DNA of 40,012 bases from Pandoraea sp. ASV26. Lineage in GTDB: Bacteria; Pseudomonadota; Gammaproteobacteria; Burkholderiales; Burkholderiaceae. The stretch is from positions 1-40,012 of the forward strand of contig NZ_JAELTP010000046.1 of the NCBI RefSeq assembly GCF_016428915.1, given 5' to 3'. Shown in pieces: positions 17,966 to 25,965 of the stretch; the first letter of the stretch is position 1, and the number at the start of each line of letters is the position of its first letter. The notes under the pieces were generated by a model. It ran no database searches. It was given only the letters and a program-made list of their open reading frames with translations, and was not told the DNA's origin. A program made the translations under genes and the position numbers.

Positions 17966-17989
17966 GCGCCCAAGCGTTCCCGCTGGCGC
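17966..17989. promoter_or_regulatory. Intercistronic hairpin before the binding-protein gene
   Basis: GCGCC-CA-AGCG pairs with CGCT-GGCGC around a TTCC loop (nine pairs and a two-base bulge) within the 87-base gap, 22 bases before the binding-protein ATG. A 5' stem of this kind can protect the downstream mRNA from decay. Confidence 0.4.
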
Positions 17990-18031
17990 GTTCAATACTC
18001 AAAGCGGTGATCGACGTTGTCTGCGACGCGC

Positions 18032-18463
18032 TCAGGCGGGCGGCAACGTGGCGTAGCTCGCGCGGCCGATGGCGACCAGCGCGCCCTGTGCGTTGAACAG
18101 GTCGACGTCGGCCACGCCAATGCTCTTGCCGAGACGGCGCACACGCGCCACGGCGCGAAGATCGGTGTCGATGGCGGGGCGCAGGTAATCGACGCGGAAG
18201 TTGACCGTCGGCAGACCGCGACCGACGAGCATGCCCACGGCGAAGTCGCCGACCGTGTCGATCACGGCCGCGAGCGGGCCGCCATGCCATTGACGCGTGC
18301 CCTTGCCGCGCTCGAAAGCGCTTTGGAAGGGAATCTGAACGTCGATGGTCTGGGCGTCATGATCGAGCGACGTCACGCGCATGCCGAGCCACGCGATGAA
18401 CGTCGAGTTGTCGAAAGCCTGCTGCACCTGTTCGACGGACAGGGTTTTCGCGGTCGTGCTCAT
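18032..18463 (-). CDS. PaaI-type hotdog thioesterase
   Basis: This 143-residue single hotdog-fold protein of the PaaI/YdiI group hydrolyses acyl-CoA thioesters. It shows the family pattern WHGGPLAAVIDTVGDFAV (about residues 60-77), where the conserved HGG and the acidic residue D70 form the active-site region, and a typical VDYLRPA strand. Its ATG overlaps the stop of the oxidoreductase gene by four bases, and it precedes the binding-protein gene. In an operon with an acyl-CoA ligase it may release the pathway product or salvage CoA from dead-end thioesters. The specific acyl group is unknown. Confidence 0.85.
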   Translation of the reverse strand: MSTTAKTLSVEQVQQAFDNSTFIAWLGMRVTSLDHDAQTIDVQIPFQSAFERGKGTRQWHGGPLAAVIDTVGDFAVGMLVGRGLPTVNFRVDYLRPAIDTDLRAVARVRRLGKSIGVADVDLFNAQGALVAIGRASYATLPPA

Positions 18464-19476
18464 GCCCCCACCAGTACCTTGCCGACGATCTGGCGGTTTT
18501 CCAGCGAGGCGAGTGCTTGTGCACCTTCTACGAGCGGCCACTTCTTGTCGACCAGCACGCGAAGCTTGCCGCTGGCGACCAGTTCGAGCAGTTCGTGGAG
18601 GTCTTCGCGCTCCCATCCGTTCGAGCCGCGAACCTGCAACTCGAACGTCCAGATGAAGCGCAGGTCTTCCTTCGGGTCGAAGCCCGCCGTAGCGCCGCAG
18701 GTCAGGATGCGGCCGCCCTGGCGCAGGGTGCGCAGTGAGCGCGTCCACGTGTCGCCGCCCGTGAAGTTCACCACGACGTCGACACCGCCGTTGAGCGCTG
18801 CGCCGCGCCGACGTGCCGCCTTGCCGTAGCGCGCGCGCACGACTTCAACGAAGTCTTCTTCGGTGTAATAGATGATGTCGTCCGCGCCCAGTTCGCGCAG
18901 GCGTTCGCCCTTCTCGCGCGACCCGGCACAGGCGATGACTTCGGCGCCCGCGAGCTTCGCGAGCTGCACCGCGCATACGCCCACGCCGCCACTCGCGCCG
19001 AGAATCAGCACGCGCTCGCCGGCTTTGACCTGACCGATGCGATGCATCATGCGCAGCGCCGTTCCGTACGCGACCGGCAGGGCAGCGGCCTCGTCGAACG
19101 ACACGCCCTCAGGCAGACGCACGAGTTGATGCTCGGGCACGCGGCACAGTTCGGCCAGACCGCCATGGGTCGTCTCGCCGACGAGGCCGCCCGTCACACG
19201 ATTGATCGGATCGACCAGCACGCGATCACCCACCGACCAGCCCTGTACGCCGGGGCCGACGCTCGCGATTTCGCCCGCCACATCCAGTCCGATGATGACC
19301 GGAAACGGCAGCTTGATGCCGGGCATGCCGCGACGGGTAAACACGTCGTGATAGTTCAGCGAGGACGCGCGCACGCGCAACACCACTTCGCCTTCGCCCG
19401 CGACGGGATCAGGGAAGTCGGTTTCCAGTTTCAGACGGTCGTTGTCGCCGTGCTCACGCAATACGATGGCTTTCAT
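18460..19476 (-). CDS. MDR-family quinone/enoyl reductase-like oxidoreductase
   Basis: This 338-residue medium-chain dehydrogenase/reductase has the GroES-like N-terminal domain (VRASSLNYHDVFTRRG) and the nucleotide-binding motif LGASGGVGVCAVQLAK at about residues 157-172. The usual cysteine cluster for structural zinc is absent, which favours NADPH:quinone or enoyl reductase activity over alcohol dehydrogenase. It is separated by 155 bases from the preceding metallopeptidase gene, where an internal promoter could lie, and it overlaps the thioesterase by four bases. No clear ribosome-binding site precedes the ATG. The substrate could be an enoyl-CoA made downstream of the ligase; that is inference. 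Confidence 0.85.
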   Translation of the reverse strand: MKAIVLREHGDNDRLKLETDFPDPVAGEGEVVLRVRASSLNYHDVFTRRGMPGIKLPFPVIIGLDVAGEIASVGPGVQGWSVGDRVLVDPINRVTGGLVGETTHGGLAELCRVPEHQLVRLPEGVSFDEAAALPVAYGTALRMMHRIGQVKAGERVLILGASGGVGVCAVQLAKLAGAEVIACAGSREKGERLRELGADDIIYYTEEDFVEVVRARYGKAARRRGAALNGGVDVVVNFTGGDTWTRSLRTLRQGGRILTCGATAGFDPKEDLRFIWTFELQVRGSNGWEREDLHELLELVASGKLRVLVDKKWPLVEGAQALASLENRQIVGKVLVGA

Positions 19477-19631
19477 GTTGAGTCGAGAGTCGATTTCAGG
19501 ATGAGCGACGCCCTCGGGCAGTCGCCGATCCGGGTGGAAAAAACGGAAAAGGGTTTGACGTTGCGCGAGTGCGCGGCGGCTTGGCTACACGGCTACGCAC
19601 TCATGCGGCTTGTGTGGATGTGGCTCATGGC

Positions 19632-20738
19632 TCATGCCGCCGTGGCAAGTCCTTGCAACGCTTGCGCGGTGATCTGCAAGCCGTGCGTGAGCACGCTGTT
19701 GCGCCAGACGGACGACACCGGCACGAAGGCATCGAGAACGTCGGCGCGCAACTGGCGGTCACGCACGGCGTCGGGATGGGCCCTGGCGCGCGAGCGCAGC
19801 CATTGGTCGAGACGGTTGGCGATGCTGGCGTTCGAACCCCGCGTGCCGAATTCGACGACGGCGCCGACCACCGGCCGCCCTTGTGCGAACTGCTCGACCC
19901 CGCGGAACACCAGCCCCTGATAGTCGGGACGGCGCAGGCCGTGCGGCCGTTGATCGAGCACGCGCTGCGCGCCCCACCACCGGGCGGCTTCGCGCTGCTC
20001 GTCGCTACCCTCTGCGTTGAAGCACAGGAAGAACGGCTCGCCGTATTCCCCGATGCCCGTGTGCCAGTCGATCAGACCGATGCGTTGCGCCTGCGACAGG
20101 TCACGCTCGACGATGGTCTGCAAGGTGACGTTCGACCATTCGCGCGAGCGTCCGCCGAAAATGAGGCCGTCTTCATGCGTGTATTGGCCGCTCGCCAGCG
20201 TGTTGAACAGCGCGTCCGGTCCGTGTTCACTGCGAAACGCGTCGATGGCGAGTGCGCTTTGGGCGAGACCGTCGGTCGTCCATTCGGCGGGGATCAGATG
20301 ATCGTGCAGCGACGCGTAATGGACGTTAGCCGGGTGCGGGCGGTCGTGGTCGATGAAGTTGCGGTTCAGATCGACGTTGTGCTCGGTCGTGCGTGTGGTG
20401 TGCGCGAATCCGTACGGATTGAGCGCATGCACGAAGGTCACGGCGACGTCGGCCGGCAACGTGTTGGCGGCGTGCGTGAGCCACGCGGTCTGCACGGCGG
20501 AGCCGGCACCGCCTTCGAGGCCATGTGTGCCGCTGATGGCGAGCAGTTGATGCGGGGCATGGGCGGGGCCGAGCCGGGCCACGTCGATGCTCAGTTCGCC
20601 GCCGTCAGGGGCTTTGGCGTCGGGGTGCACATAGGTGCTCAGGCTGGCCCCTGCGCGGTCGGCGGCCGCGCGAAAGCGCTGGCGCGCGTCTGCATAGTCC
20701 ACGCCGAACGCCTGCCACCAGGTCGGTTGTCCGCTCAT
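19632..20738 (-). CDS. M14-family metallopeptidase/amidohydrolase (DUF2817)
   Basis: This 368-residue zinc carboxypeptidase-like enzyme has the metal site H72 and E75 in SGTHGLEGGAGS, a third ligand H226 in DWHTGIGEYG, substrate-binding R116 and the NVDLNRNF segment (121-128), and the catalytic glutamate E296 in VVEFGT. No signal peptide is seen, so it acts in the cytoplasm. The DUF2817 branch is related to succinylglutamate desuccinylase and aspartoacylase, which release an acid from an amino acid. In this operon it may cleave an imported amide before the acid is activated by the CoA ligase. It overlaps the VOC gene by four bases. Confidence 0.85.
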   Translation of the reverse strand: MSGQPTWWQAFGVDYADARQRFRAAADRAGASLSTYVHPDAKAPDGGELSIDVARLGPAHAPHQLLAISGTHGLEGGAGSAVQTAWLTHAANTLPADVAVTFVHALNPYGFAHTTRTTEHNVDLNRNFIDHDRPHPANVHYASLHDHLIPAEWTTDGLAQSALAIDAFRSEHGPDALFNTLASGQYTHEDGLIFGGRSREWSNVTLQTIVERDLSQAQRIGLIDWHTGIGEYGEPFFLCFNAEGSDEQREAARWWGAQRVLDQRPHGLRRPDYQGLVFRGVEQFAQGRPVVGAVVEFGTRGSNASIANRLDQWLRSRARAHPDAVRDRQLRADVLDAFVPVSSVWRNSVLTHGLQITAQALQGLATAA

Positions 20739-21595
20739 GCGCCCGCCCCTTCGACAAACTGAAGCGCAACGTGGAAGCCGTCATCCGCTGCCACGAGGAC
20801 GGTGCCATCGGGCAGCGTGGTCCACGGCACGCCGTTTTCACGCAGCGTGGCTTGCGTCTGCGTGAGCGAGCGTGTGCGCAGGACGAGGGCGACGTTGCGT
20901 TCGCTGCCGTCGTCCGTCGTCTCGACCTTACCGAACCGTTGCTCGGCCTCGGCGGGCGTGACGAAGTGCACGCGAGCGCGGCCGGCCGTGAGTGAATAGC
21001 CCAGCGCGCCGGTGGCAGTGAGTACGCCGGGGCCGAAGACACGGTCGTAAAGTGCGGCGGTGACGGCCGGGTTCGGCGACGCGATCACGAAGCCGACGAT
21101 GTCGGTCACGCCGTTCGGATGGTCGCGCCATTCGTCGCGCCAGACATGCTCGGGCGTGAAGTGATGGCAGAAGAAGGTGCGGCCGTTGCGCACGAGTTCG
21201 CTGGCCAGCCGCACCGTGCGGAAGCGGGCGTCTTGCGTGGTGCCGTCCGGCAGCCGGACGGGGCGGAAGAATTCGGCGGGCGTCTCCACGCCGACACCGC
21301 GCGCCTGCAACGCGGTGAAGAGGCCGTGCGAGTCCTGCGTCTTGAACACCAGACCGGTCAGACCGAGCGGGGCCTGCGTGACGTCGGGGCGTGCGGTCGA
21401 CTTGCCCGCTTCATAGCCGAGCAGTTCGAGGTAGTTTTCCCCGAAGATCGCCAGATGATTGCTGGTGCCGAGCGAATGGTGACCGCGCTCGGTCAGGGCG
21501 AAGCCCAGTCGGCGGTAAACGTCCACGGCGTGATCGAGTTCGCCTTTGACGTTGATGACGACGTGATCCAGTACGGGGGCGGGAAGCTGACTCAT
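20735..21595 (-). CDS. VOC-superfamily (glyoxalase-like) protein
   Basis: This 286-residue protein has a vicinal-oxygen-chelate fold in two modules: an N-terminal module starting LDHVVINVKGELDHAVDVYRR with a metal-type histidine at H11, and a second one with DIVGFVIASPNP near residue 155. The N-terminal half resembles the Pfam Glyoxalase_3 family, whose enzymes are mostly uncharacterised. GGAG seven bases upstream supports the ATG. Its start overlaps the stop of the preceding 41-codon gene (ATGA), and its own stop overlaps the metallopeptidase start. It could be an isomerase, a lyase or a dioxygenase; the sequence does not decide. Confidence 0.8.
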   Translation of the reverse strand: MSQLPAPVLDHVVINVKGELDHAVDVYRRLGFALTERGHHSLGTSNHLAIFGENYLELLGYEAGKSTARPDVTQAPLGLTGLVFKTQDSHGLFTALQARGVGVETPAEFFRPVRLPDGTTQDARFRTVRLASELVRNGRTFFCHHFTPEHVWRDEWRDHPNGVTDIVGFVIASPNPAVTAALYDRVFGPGVLTATGALGYSLTAGRARVHFVTPAEAEQRFGKVETTDDGSERNVALVLRTRSLTQTQATLRENGVPWTTLPDGTVLVAADDGFHVALQFVEGAGA

Positions 21596-21717
21596 GCCTG
21601 GGCTCCGGTGCGTTGATGATGGGGCGCAACAAGGGAGGCGGCGCAGGTGAGGGTGGCGAAGGCAAAGAAGGCGGCGAAGGCGGCGACGCGTGCGCCCGAG
21701 GCAGAACGACTAGACAC
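21592..21717 (-). CDS. Predicted 41-residue membrane peptide, first gene of the operon
   Basis: A GTG-initiated frame of 41 codons has an excellent ribosome-binding site, GGGAG five bases before the GTG. Its TGA overlaps the ATG of the VOC gene in an ATGA, the same coupling seen between other genes of this operon. The product begins SSRSASGAR, then has a hydrophobic stretch of about 20 residues (VAAFAAFFAFATLTCAASLV) and a short polar tail. This predicts a single-span membrane peptide or a cleaved leader. I recognise no family. A sigma-70-like promoter lies about 27 bases before the GTG. It could instead be a leader peptide whose only job is translational coupling. Confidence 0.55.
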   Translation of the reverse strand: MSSRSASGARVAAFAAFFAFATLTCAASLVAPHHQRTGAQA

Positions 21718-21750
21718 GACAGCTCCCGACAGAGAAAGGACGACGCGTCC

Positions 21751-21780
21751 ATTCTAGAAGCCTTGGGGGTGTCGGCCCAA
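21751..21780 (-). promoter_or_regulatory. Predicted promoter of the 11-kb operon
   Basis: On the minus strand TTGGGC (21780-21775) and TAGAAT (21756-21751) are 18 bases apart. Transcription would begin near 21744, leaving a leader of about 27 bases before the 41-codon gene. Confidence 0.45.
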
Positions 21781-21860
21781 ACGATGGTTTTTGCTTTGCT
21801 TAGTGCCGGGCCTTGCGGTCGTGAGGCCCTCACGCGTTCCGGGCGGTGCCCGCCTGGCGC

Positions 21861-22769
21861 TCAGGCGCGCGGCGCGGCCCTCCGGGGCGGGGGGACGGTG
21901 GATTCCAGACAGTTCACCAGATGATCGGAGAACGCTTTGACCTTCGCCGTCAGGTCGCGCCGGGAAGGATAGACCAGATAGAGCCCGGCATGGGCGGTGG
22001 CGTCGTTCAAAGGCAGGGTGAGGAGCTGGCCGTTAGCGACTTCAGCGTCGCAAGTGTGCGAGGGCAGTACTGCCGCGCCTGCGCCGTGCAGCGCCAGTTG
22101 CTTGAGCAGCGCGAAGCTGTTCGTTGCGACGGCATAGTCTTGTTGCGCCGGGGCGAGTGCCGTCGAGCGGGGCGACGAGGCGGACCGGTGGCGAGGCTTG
22201 AAGACCAGTCGGGGTAAGTCCTGCGCCGCGCGTTTCGCGCGCGACTTGCCGAATGCCGGGCTGACGAAGCGTGCGAAGCCGAACGTGGCAATGCGGCGTG
22301 CGATGACATGGTCGCCCCCGGGATGGCCGCCGCGAATGGCCATGTCGAGATTGTCGTCCACGAAATCGTTCACGCTGTCGTCGACCAACACGTCGAAGCG
22401 AACGCGCGGATGCATGGCGCGGAACGTCGCGATGGCCTCGCTGAGCACATCGAACGGGAAATCGAACGGCACGCTCATGCGCAAGGCCCCGGTCAATGTA
22501 CGCGGTTGCGTTGCATCAGCCGTACTGACCTGCTCGGCGTCGCGCAATGCCTGAATGGCGGGCGCCGCGCGCTCGAAATAGTCACGGCCATCATCGGTGA
22601 GCGCCATGCGGCGTGTGGTTCGGCGAAGCAGCACGATACCAAGATGCGCTTCGAGCGACGCCACGCGAGCGCTGAGCGTTGATCGGGGAATTTGCAGCGT
22701 GCGTGCGGCGGCAGAGAAGGAGCCGCGTTCGACCACGGTCACGAACGCGAGGGTTCCGTTCAGATCCAT
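21861..22769 (-). CDS. LysR-type regulator
   Basis: This 302-residue LysR protein has its HTH at about residues 1-60 (LNGTLAFVTVVERGSFSAAA and IPRSTLSARVASLEAHLG) and an effector domain typical of the large CrgA/DmlR-like group. I start at ATG 22769, giving the usual MDLNG-type N-terminus. An ATG at 22781 and a TTG at 22787 are open, but they overlap the palindrome at 22781-22797. It is divergent from a cupin gene, its likely target. It also lies upstream of the 11-kb operon on the same strand, so a role there is possible. Confidence 0.85.
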   Translation of the reverse strand: MDLNGTLAFVTVVERGSFSAAARTLQIPRSTLSARVASLEAHLGIVLLRRTTRRMALTDDGRDYFERAAPAIQALRDAEQVSTADATQPRTLTGALRMSVPFDFPFDVLSEAIATFRAMHPRVRFDVLVDDSVNDFVDDNLDMAIRGGHPGGDHVIARRIATFGFARFVSPAFGKSRAKRAAQDLPRLVFKPRHRSASSPRSTALAPAQQDYAVATNSFALLKQLALHGAGAAVLPSHTCDAEVANGQLLTLPLNDATAHAGLYLVYPSRRDLTAKVKAFSDHLVNCLESTVPPPRRAAPRA

Positions 22770-22780
22770 TGTCCATTCCA

Positions 22781-22797
22781 TTGGCAAGTCTTGCCAA
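22781..22797. promoter_or_regulatory. Perfect 17-bp palindrome between LysR and cupin genes
   Basis: TTGGCAAGTCTTGCCAA is an exact 8-1-8 inverted repeat sitting 12 bases before the chosen LysR start and 77 bases before the cupin ATG. It is the obvious operator candidate of this divergent pair. Confidence 0.6.
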
Positions 22798-22873
22798 TTT
22801 TAGACATCTTTTCGTGCAAGTGCATGTTCGTCAGAATGACGTCATCCCCTCACGCGAAGGAGTCTTACGTCTC

Positions 22874-23308
22874 ATGCAATCCGAATTCAATCCGCACGCC
22901 GATGTCGTGTCATTCGCCAATATGGATGTCCGGCTCGTCGCTGGCGTGCAAGATGACCACGAACGCGATCTCACGATTCTGGACATGACCGTGAACCCGA
23001 AGGGCGGTGCGCCGCTGCACCGCTCGCTCGATGAAGAGAAGACGTTCGTGTTGACGCAAGGCGCACTGCAATTCACCGTCGGCGACACGACGCGGGAGGT
23101 TGTCGTGGGCGACACCGTGAACGTGGCGAAGGGCGATCTGCACGGCTTCATGAACGCTACGGATGCCCCCGCGCGAATGTTGCTGGTGTCGACGCCTGCG
23201 CGTCACGACGCGTTCTTCCGCGCGATGGCCGCGCTGCCCGTGCCACACGATCCGCAGGCCGTGCGCGACATCTGCCGAACGTACCGGCAGGAGATTGTTG
23301 GTCTGTAG
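22874..23308 (+). CDS. Small cupin-domain protein
   Basis: This 144-residue protein is a single cupin barrel with motif 1 around PKGGAPLHRSLDEEKTFVLT (about residues 43-62; H51 and E56/E57) and motif 2 around VGDTVNVAKGDLHGFMN (H90), followed by a helical tail. The metal-ligand pattern is thinner than in quercetinase-type enzymes. AAGGAG lies 11 bases before the ATG. It is divergent from a LysR gene and faces another LysR gene 44 bases downstream. Related proteins are annotated only as cupin-domain proteins; an enzyme of small-molecule oxidation or detoxification is possible, but I cannot name the substrate. Confidence 0.78.
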   Translation: MQSEFNPHADVVSFANMDVRLVAGVQDDHERDLTILDMTVNPKGGAPLHRSLDEEKTFVLTQGALQFTVGDTTREVVVGDTVNVAKGDLHGFMNATDAPARMLLVSTPARHDAFFRAMAALPVPHDPQAVRDICRTYRQEIVGL

Positions 23309-23352
23309 GCGACGGCCCAGGCGATGGCGAACTGTCGTCGCCGCTCGAATCG

Positions 23353-24225
23353 TCACACCTTGGGGTGAAACTGCGCAAGCATATCGAGAAACAACTCCAC
23401 CGCGCGAGTCCTCGGGCGCGACGCCTCCGTGATGGCGCTGATGGTGTTCTCATACTCCGGGCCTGACGGCACCCTGACAAGCGCATGGCGCTTCGCAAAC
23501 GACGCCGCGTAATACTGCGGCAGCAGGCCGACGTAATGCCCGGAGAGTACCAGCATGGCGACCGCCTCCAGTCCCGATGCCGTCGGCCCTCGCGTCAGGC
23601 CCAGCGAATGGAGGGCTTCGTGGACGAACGGTTGCGTCCGATAGACGAGCGGTAACGTCGACGCGTCCTTGATTCGATGCCGTGCCACGTACAACTGATG
23701 GCGCTCGATGAACAGCGGTTGGTAGTGAAACCCGGCCTCGCGTCGGTACATGCCGCGAATGGCGATCTGTACGCGTCGCTCGCGCAGTGCGAGGTCGAGT
23801 TCGTTGAACGTCATGACGGTCAGTTCCACCTTCAAGTCCGGGGCTTGCGCCTTGAGGGCCGCCAGCGCCTCGGGAATGTGACAGCCGACGTCGGACACGA
23901 TGTGCTCGACCATGCCGATGGACAGCGTGCCCGACAGCACGCCCCGCACCGCATCGATTTCGGGACGAATTCGCTCCAGTGACTTCAGCGCGTCGCGCGC
24001 CAGCTCCAGCGCGACCTTGCCCGCGTGCGTCAGTACGAATCCGGAGGGGCCGCGTTCGCAAAGGCGGGTGCCCAAGGTCTCCTCGACCTCGCGGATATGC
24101 CGGCTGATCGAGGCTTTCGACATATTCAACTGCTTTTCCGCCGCGGCAAAACCGCTGGCTTGCGCCACCGCACAGAAGATGCGCAACGAGCGCAGGTCAC
24201 GCTCGCTGAAGTCTCGATTCGCCAC
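23353..24225 (-). CDS. LysR-type regulator of the guanidino/amino-acid transport operon
   Basis: This 290-residue LysR regulator has its HTH at residues 9-68 (LRSLRIFCAVAQASGFAAAE and MSKASISRHIREVEETLG) and an effector domain from about 90. The start is a GTG at 24225 with GGGAG seven bases upstream. It is transcribed divergently from the amino-acid ABC transporter genes, across 187 bases rich in A/T repeats, and is the natural candidate for their control. The ligand is unknown. Confidence 0.85.
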   Translation of the reverse strand: MANRDFSERDLRSLRIFCAVAQASGFAAAEKQLNMSKASISRHIREVEETLGTRLCERGPSGFVLTHAGKVALELARDALKSLERIRPEIDAVRGVLSGTLSIGMVEHIVSDVGCHIPEALAALKAQAPDLKVELTVMTFNELDLALRERRVQIAIRGMYRREAGFHYQPLFIERHQLYVARHRIKDASTLPLVYRTQPFVHEALHSLGLTRGPTASGLEAVAMLVLSGHYVGLLPQYYAASFAKRHALVRVPSGPEYENTISAITEASRPRTRAVELFLDMLAQFHPKV

Positions 24226-24305
24226 GGCCCAACTCCCACAAAAGACGCCAACAGCGTTGCGGATGGCGGGTCTCGAAAGGTTTCGTTTTTTGGAACCATA
24301 CCAAT

Positions 24306-24332
24306 AAAAAAATCATTTTTCATGATCTTTTT
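24306..24332. promoter_or_regulatory. AT-rich dyad upstream of the amino-acid ABC operon
   Basis: An A-tract followed by ATCAT and, after a T-tract, ATGAT followed by CTTTTT form a near-symmetrical element in the LysR/transporter gap. It stands out from the GC-rich surroundings and may be a LysR site or part of the promoter. Confidence 0.4.
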
Positions 24333-24412
24333 GCCCGCATACATTCGATTGCAAAGGCCCATCGAGCCGATGCGCCCGACCGATTCGAAACCCGCAAAAC
24401 GTGAGGCAAGCT

Positions 24413-25273
24413 ATGAAGACCTGGTCCAGACGATCCTTTGTAAAGGCGACGCTTGCATCGAGCGCCGCATTGGCGCTTCCGGCATTGCCGACGCTTGCCT
24501 ACGCCGAGGGCGGCACGCTGGCGGACATCAAGAAGCGGGGCAAGCTGACGGTCGGCACCGAAGCGGCTTACGAGCCGTTCGAGTTCGTGGAAAACGGTCA
24601 GGTGGTCGGGTATGGACACGACGTGCTGGAATTGATGGCGGCGAAGCTCGGCGTGAAGCTCGAACAGATGAACCTGCCGTTTCAGGGCCTGCTGCCCGGC
24701 CTGATGTCGCACAAGTTCGACTTCGTTGCGACGAGCGTGGGCATCACGCCGGAGCGCGCCAGACGCTTCGCGTTCAGCCAACCTGTGGGCGTTGTGCGCT
24801 CGGTCCTGATGGTGCGGGCCGACGACGTGGCGATCAAGCAGGACATGGACATCGCCGGCAAGACCATCGGCACGCAGATGGGCTCGTCGTCGCAGCCGGT
24901 GGCCGACGAATTCGAGAAGGAACTGAAGGAAAAGACGGGCAAGGGCTACGCGGGCACGCGATTGTTTCAAGCGTATCCCGATGTCTCGAACGCCCTCGCC
25001 AACAAGACCATCGATGTGGCGCTGATGCCGTCGAACATCGCGGCCGTGCAGATGCGCAAGCAGCCCAACGTGTTCCGCATTGCCAGCCAGATCGGAGCGC
25101 CGAAGTTGCTGGCATGGGTTGCCAATCCCAACGATCTGGAAATTCGCAAGTTCATCAACGATTCGCTGGATGAATTCCGTGCAAGCGGCAAGCTCGCCAC
25201 GTTGCAGAAGAAGTGGTTCGGCGCGCCGATGGACACGCCGCACGAGAACTACCTCCCGCAAGGTGCCATTTGA
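24413..25273 (+). CDS. Tat-exported amino-acid-type ABC substrate-binding protein
   Basis: This 286-residue binding protein of family 3 (polar amino acids) has a twin-arginine signal (WSRRSFVKA at residues 4-12, cleavage after about TLAYA) and the family signature GYGHDVLELMAAKLGVK near residue 65. GAGG seven bases before ATG 24413 supports this start over the GTG at 24401. The permease gene overlaps its stop codon. Because a ureohydrolase is embedded in the same operon, the ligand may be a guanidino compound rather than a plain amino acid; that is inference. Confidence 0.9.
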   Translation: MKTWSRRSFVKATLASSAALALPALPTLAYAEGGTLADIKKRGKLTVGTEAAYEPFEFVENGQVVGYGHDVLELMAAKLGVKLEQMNLPFQGLLPGLMSHKFDFVATSVGITPERARRFAFSQPVGVVRSVLMVRADDVAIKQDMDIAGKTIGTQMGSSSQPVADEFEKELKEKTGKGYAGTRLFQAYPDVSNALANKTIDVALMPSNIAAVQMRKQPNVFRIASQIGAPKLLAWVANPNDLEIRKFINDSLDEFRASGKLATLQKKWFGAPMDTPHENYLPQGAI

Positions 25274-25965
25274 CGCCCTGCGCCCTGTCCGGCTGGCTCG
25301 ATATGGGCGGCGTGATCGCGCCGTTTCTCGACGGCGTCGTTTCGGGAACGGCGATCACGTTGGCGGCTTCGGCAGTCGCCTTCGTGATCGGTCTGGCGCT
25401 AGGTATCGTGCTGTTACTCGCACGCCTCGCGCCGTTCGCGCCGTTAAGGACGCTCGTCGTGCTGTGGGTGAGCCTGATCCGCGGTACCCCGGCACTAATT
25501 CACATGCTGATCGCGTACTACATGGTGCCTGCGCTGTTAGACATCTCGATCTCGCCCATCACAGCCGGGATTGCGGCGCTCGCATGCAACACCAGTGCCT
25601 ACATCGTCGAGATTCTGCGGGGTGCACTTGGCACGATCTCGTACGGACAGCGCGCTGCCGCCTACGCAATGGGCATGCGCTCCACGCAGGTCTGGACGCA
25701 TGTCCTGCTGCCGCAGGTCATCTACCGCGCCATTCCGCCGCTTACCAGCGAGTTCACGATTCTGCTCAAGGCGTCGTCGCTGATGTCGATCATCGCCGTG
25801 CCGGAGTTGGCGACCGTCGCACGCAACGCCACGTTGCAGACCGATCTGCCGTTGCAGGTGTTCGCGATTACCGCCGCCGTGTATTTCGTCCTGCTGTTCT
25901 GTATTTCGGCCGCCTCGCGGGTTTGCGAACGCCGGGTCTCGAGGATGCTGCCCCATGGCCATTGA
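25270..25965 (+). CDS. Amino-acid ABC permease (HisM/GlnP type), TTG start
   Basis: This 231-residue inner-membrane permease has five predicted TM segments and the EAA loop GQRAAAYAMGMRSTQVWTHV near residues 125-145. I choose a TTG at 25270 that overlaps the binding-protein stop as TTGA and has AGGTG upstream, giving translational coupling. An ATG at 25303 (220 residues) is the alternative and has no clear ribosome-binding site. Its 3' end overlaps the second permease gene by 11 bases. Confidence 0.88.
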   Translation: MTPCALSGWLDMGGVIAPFLDGVVSGTAITLAASAVAFVIGLALGIVLLLARLAPFAPLRTLVVLWVSLIRGTPALIHMLIAYYMVPALLDISISPITAGIAALACNTSAYIVEILRGALGTISYGQRAAAYAMGMRSTQVWTHVLLPQVIYRAIPPLTSEFTILLKASSLMSIIAVPELATVARNATLQTDLPLQVFAITAAVYFVLLFCISAASRVCERRVSRMLPHGH

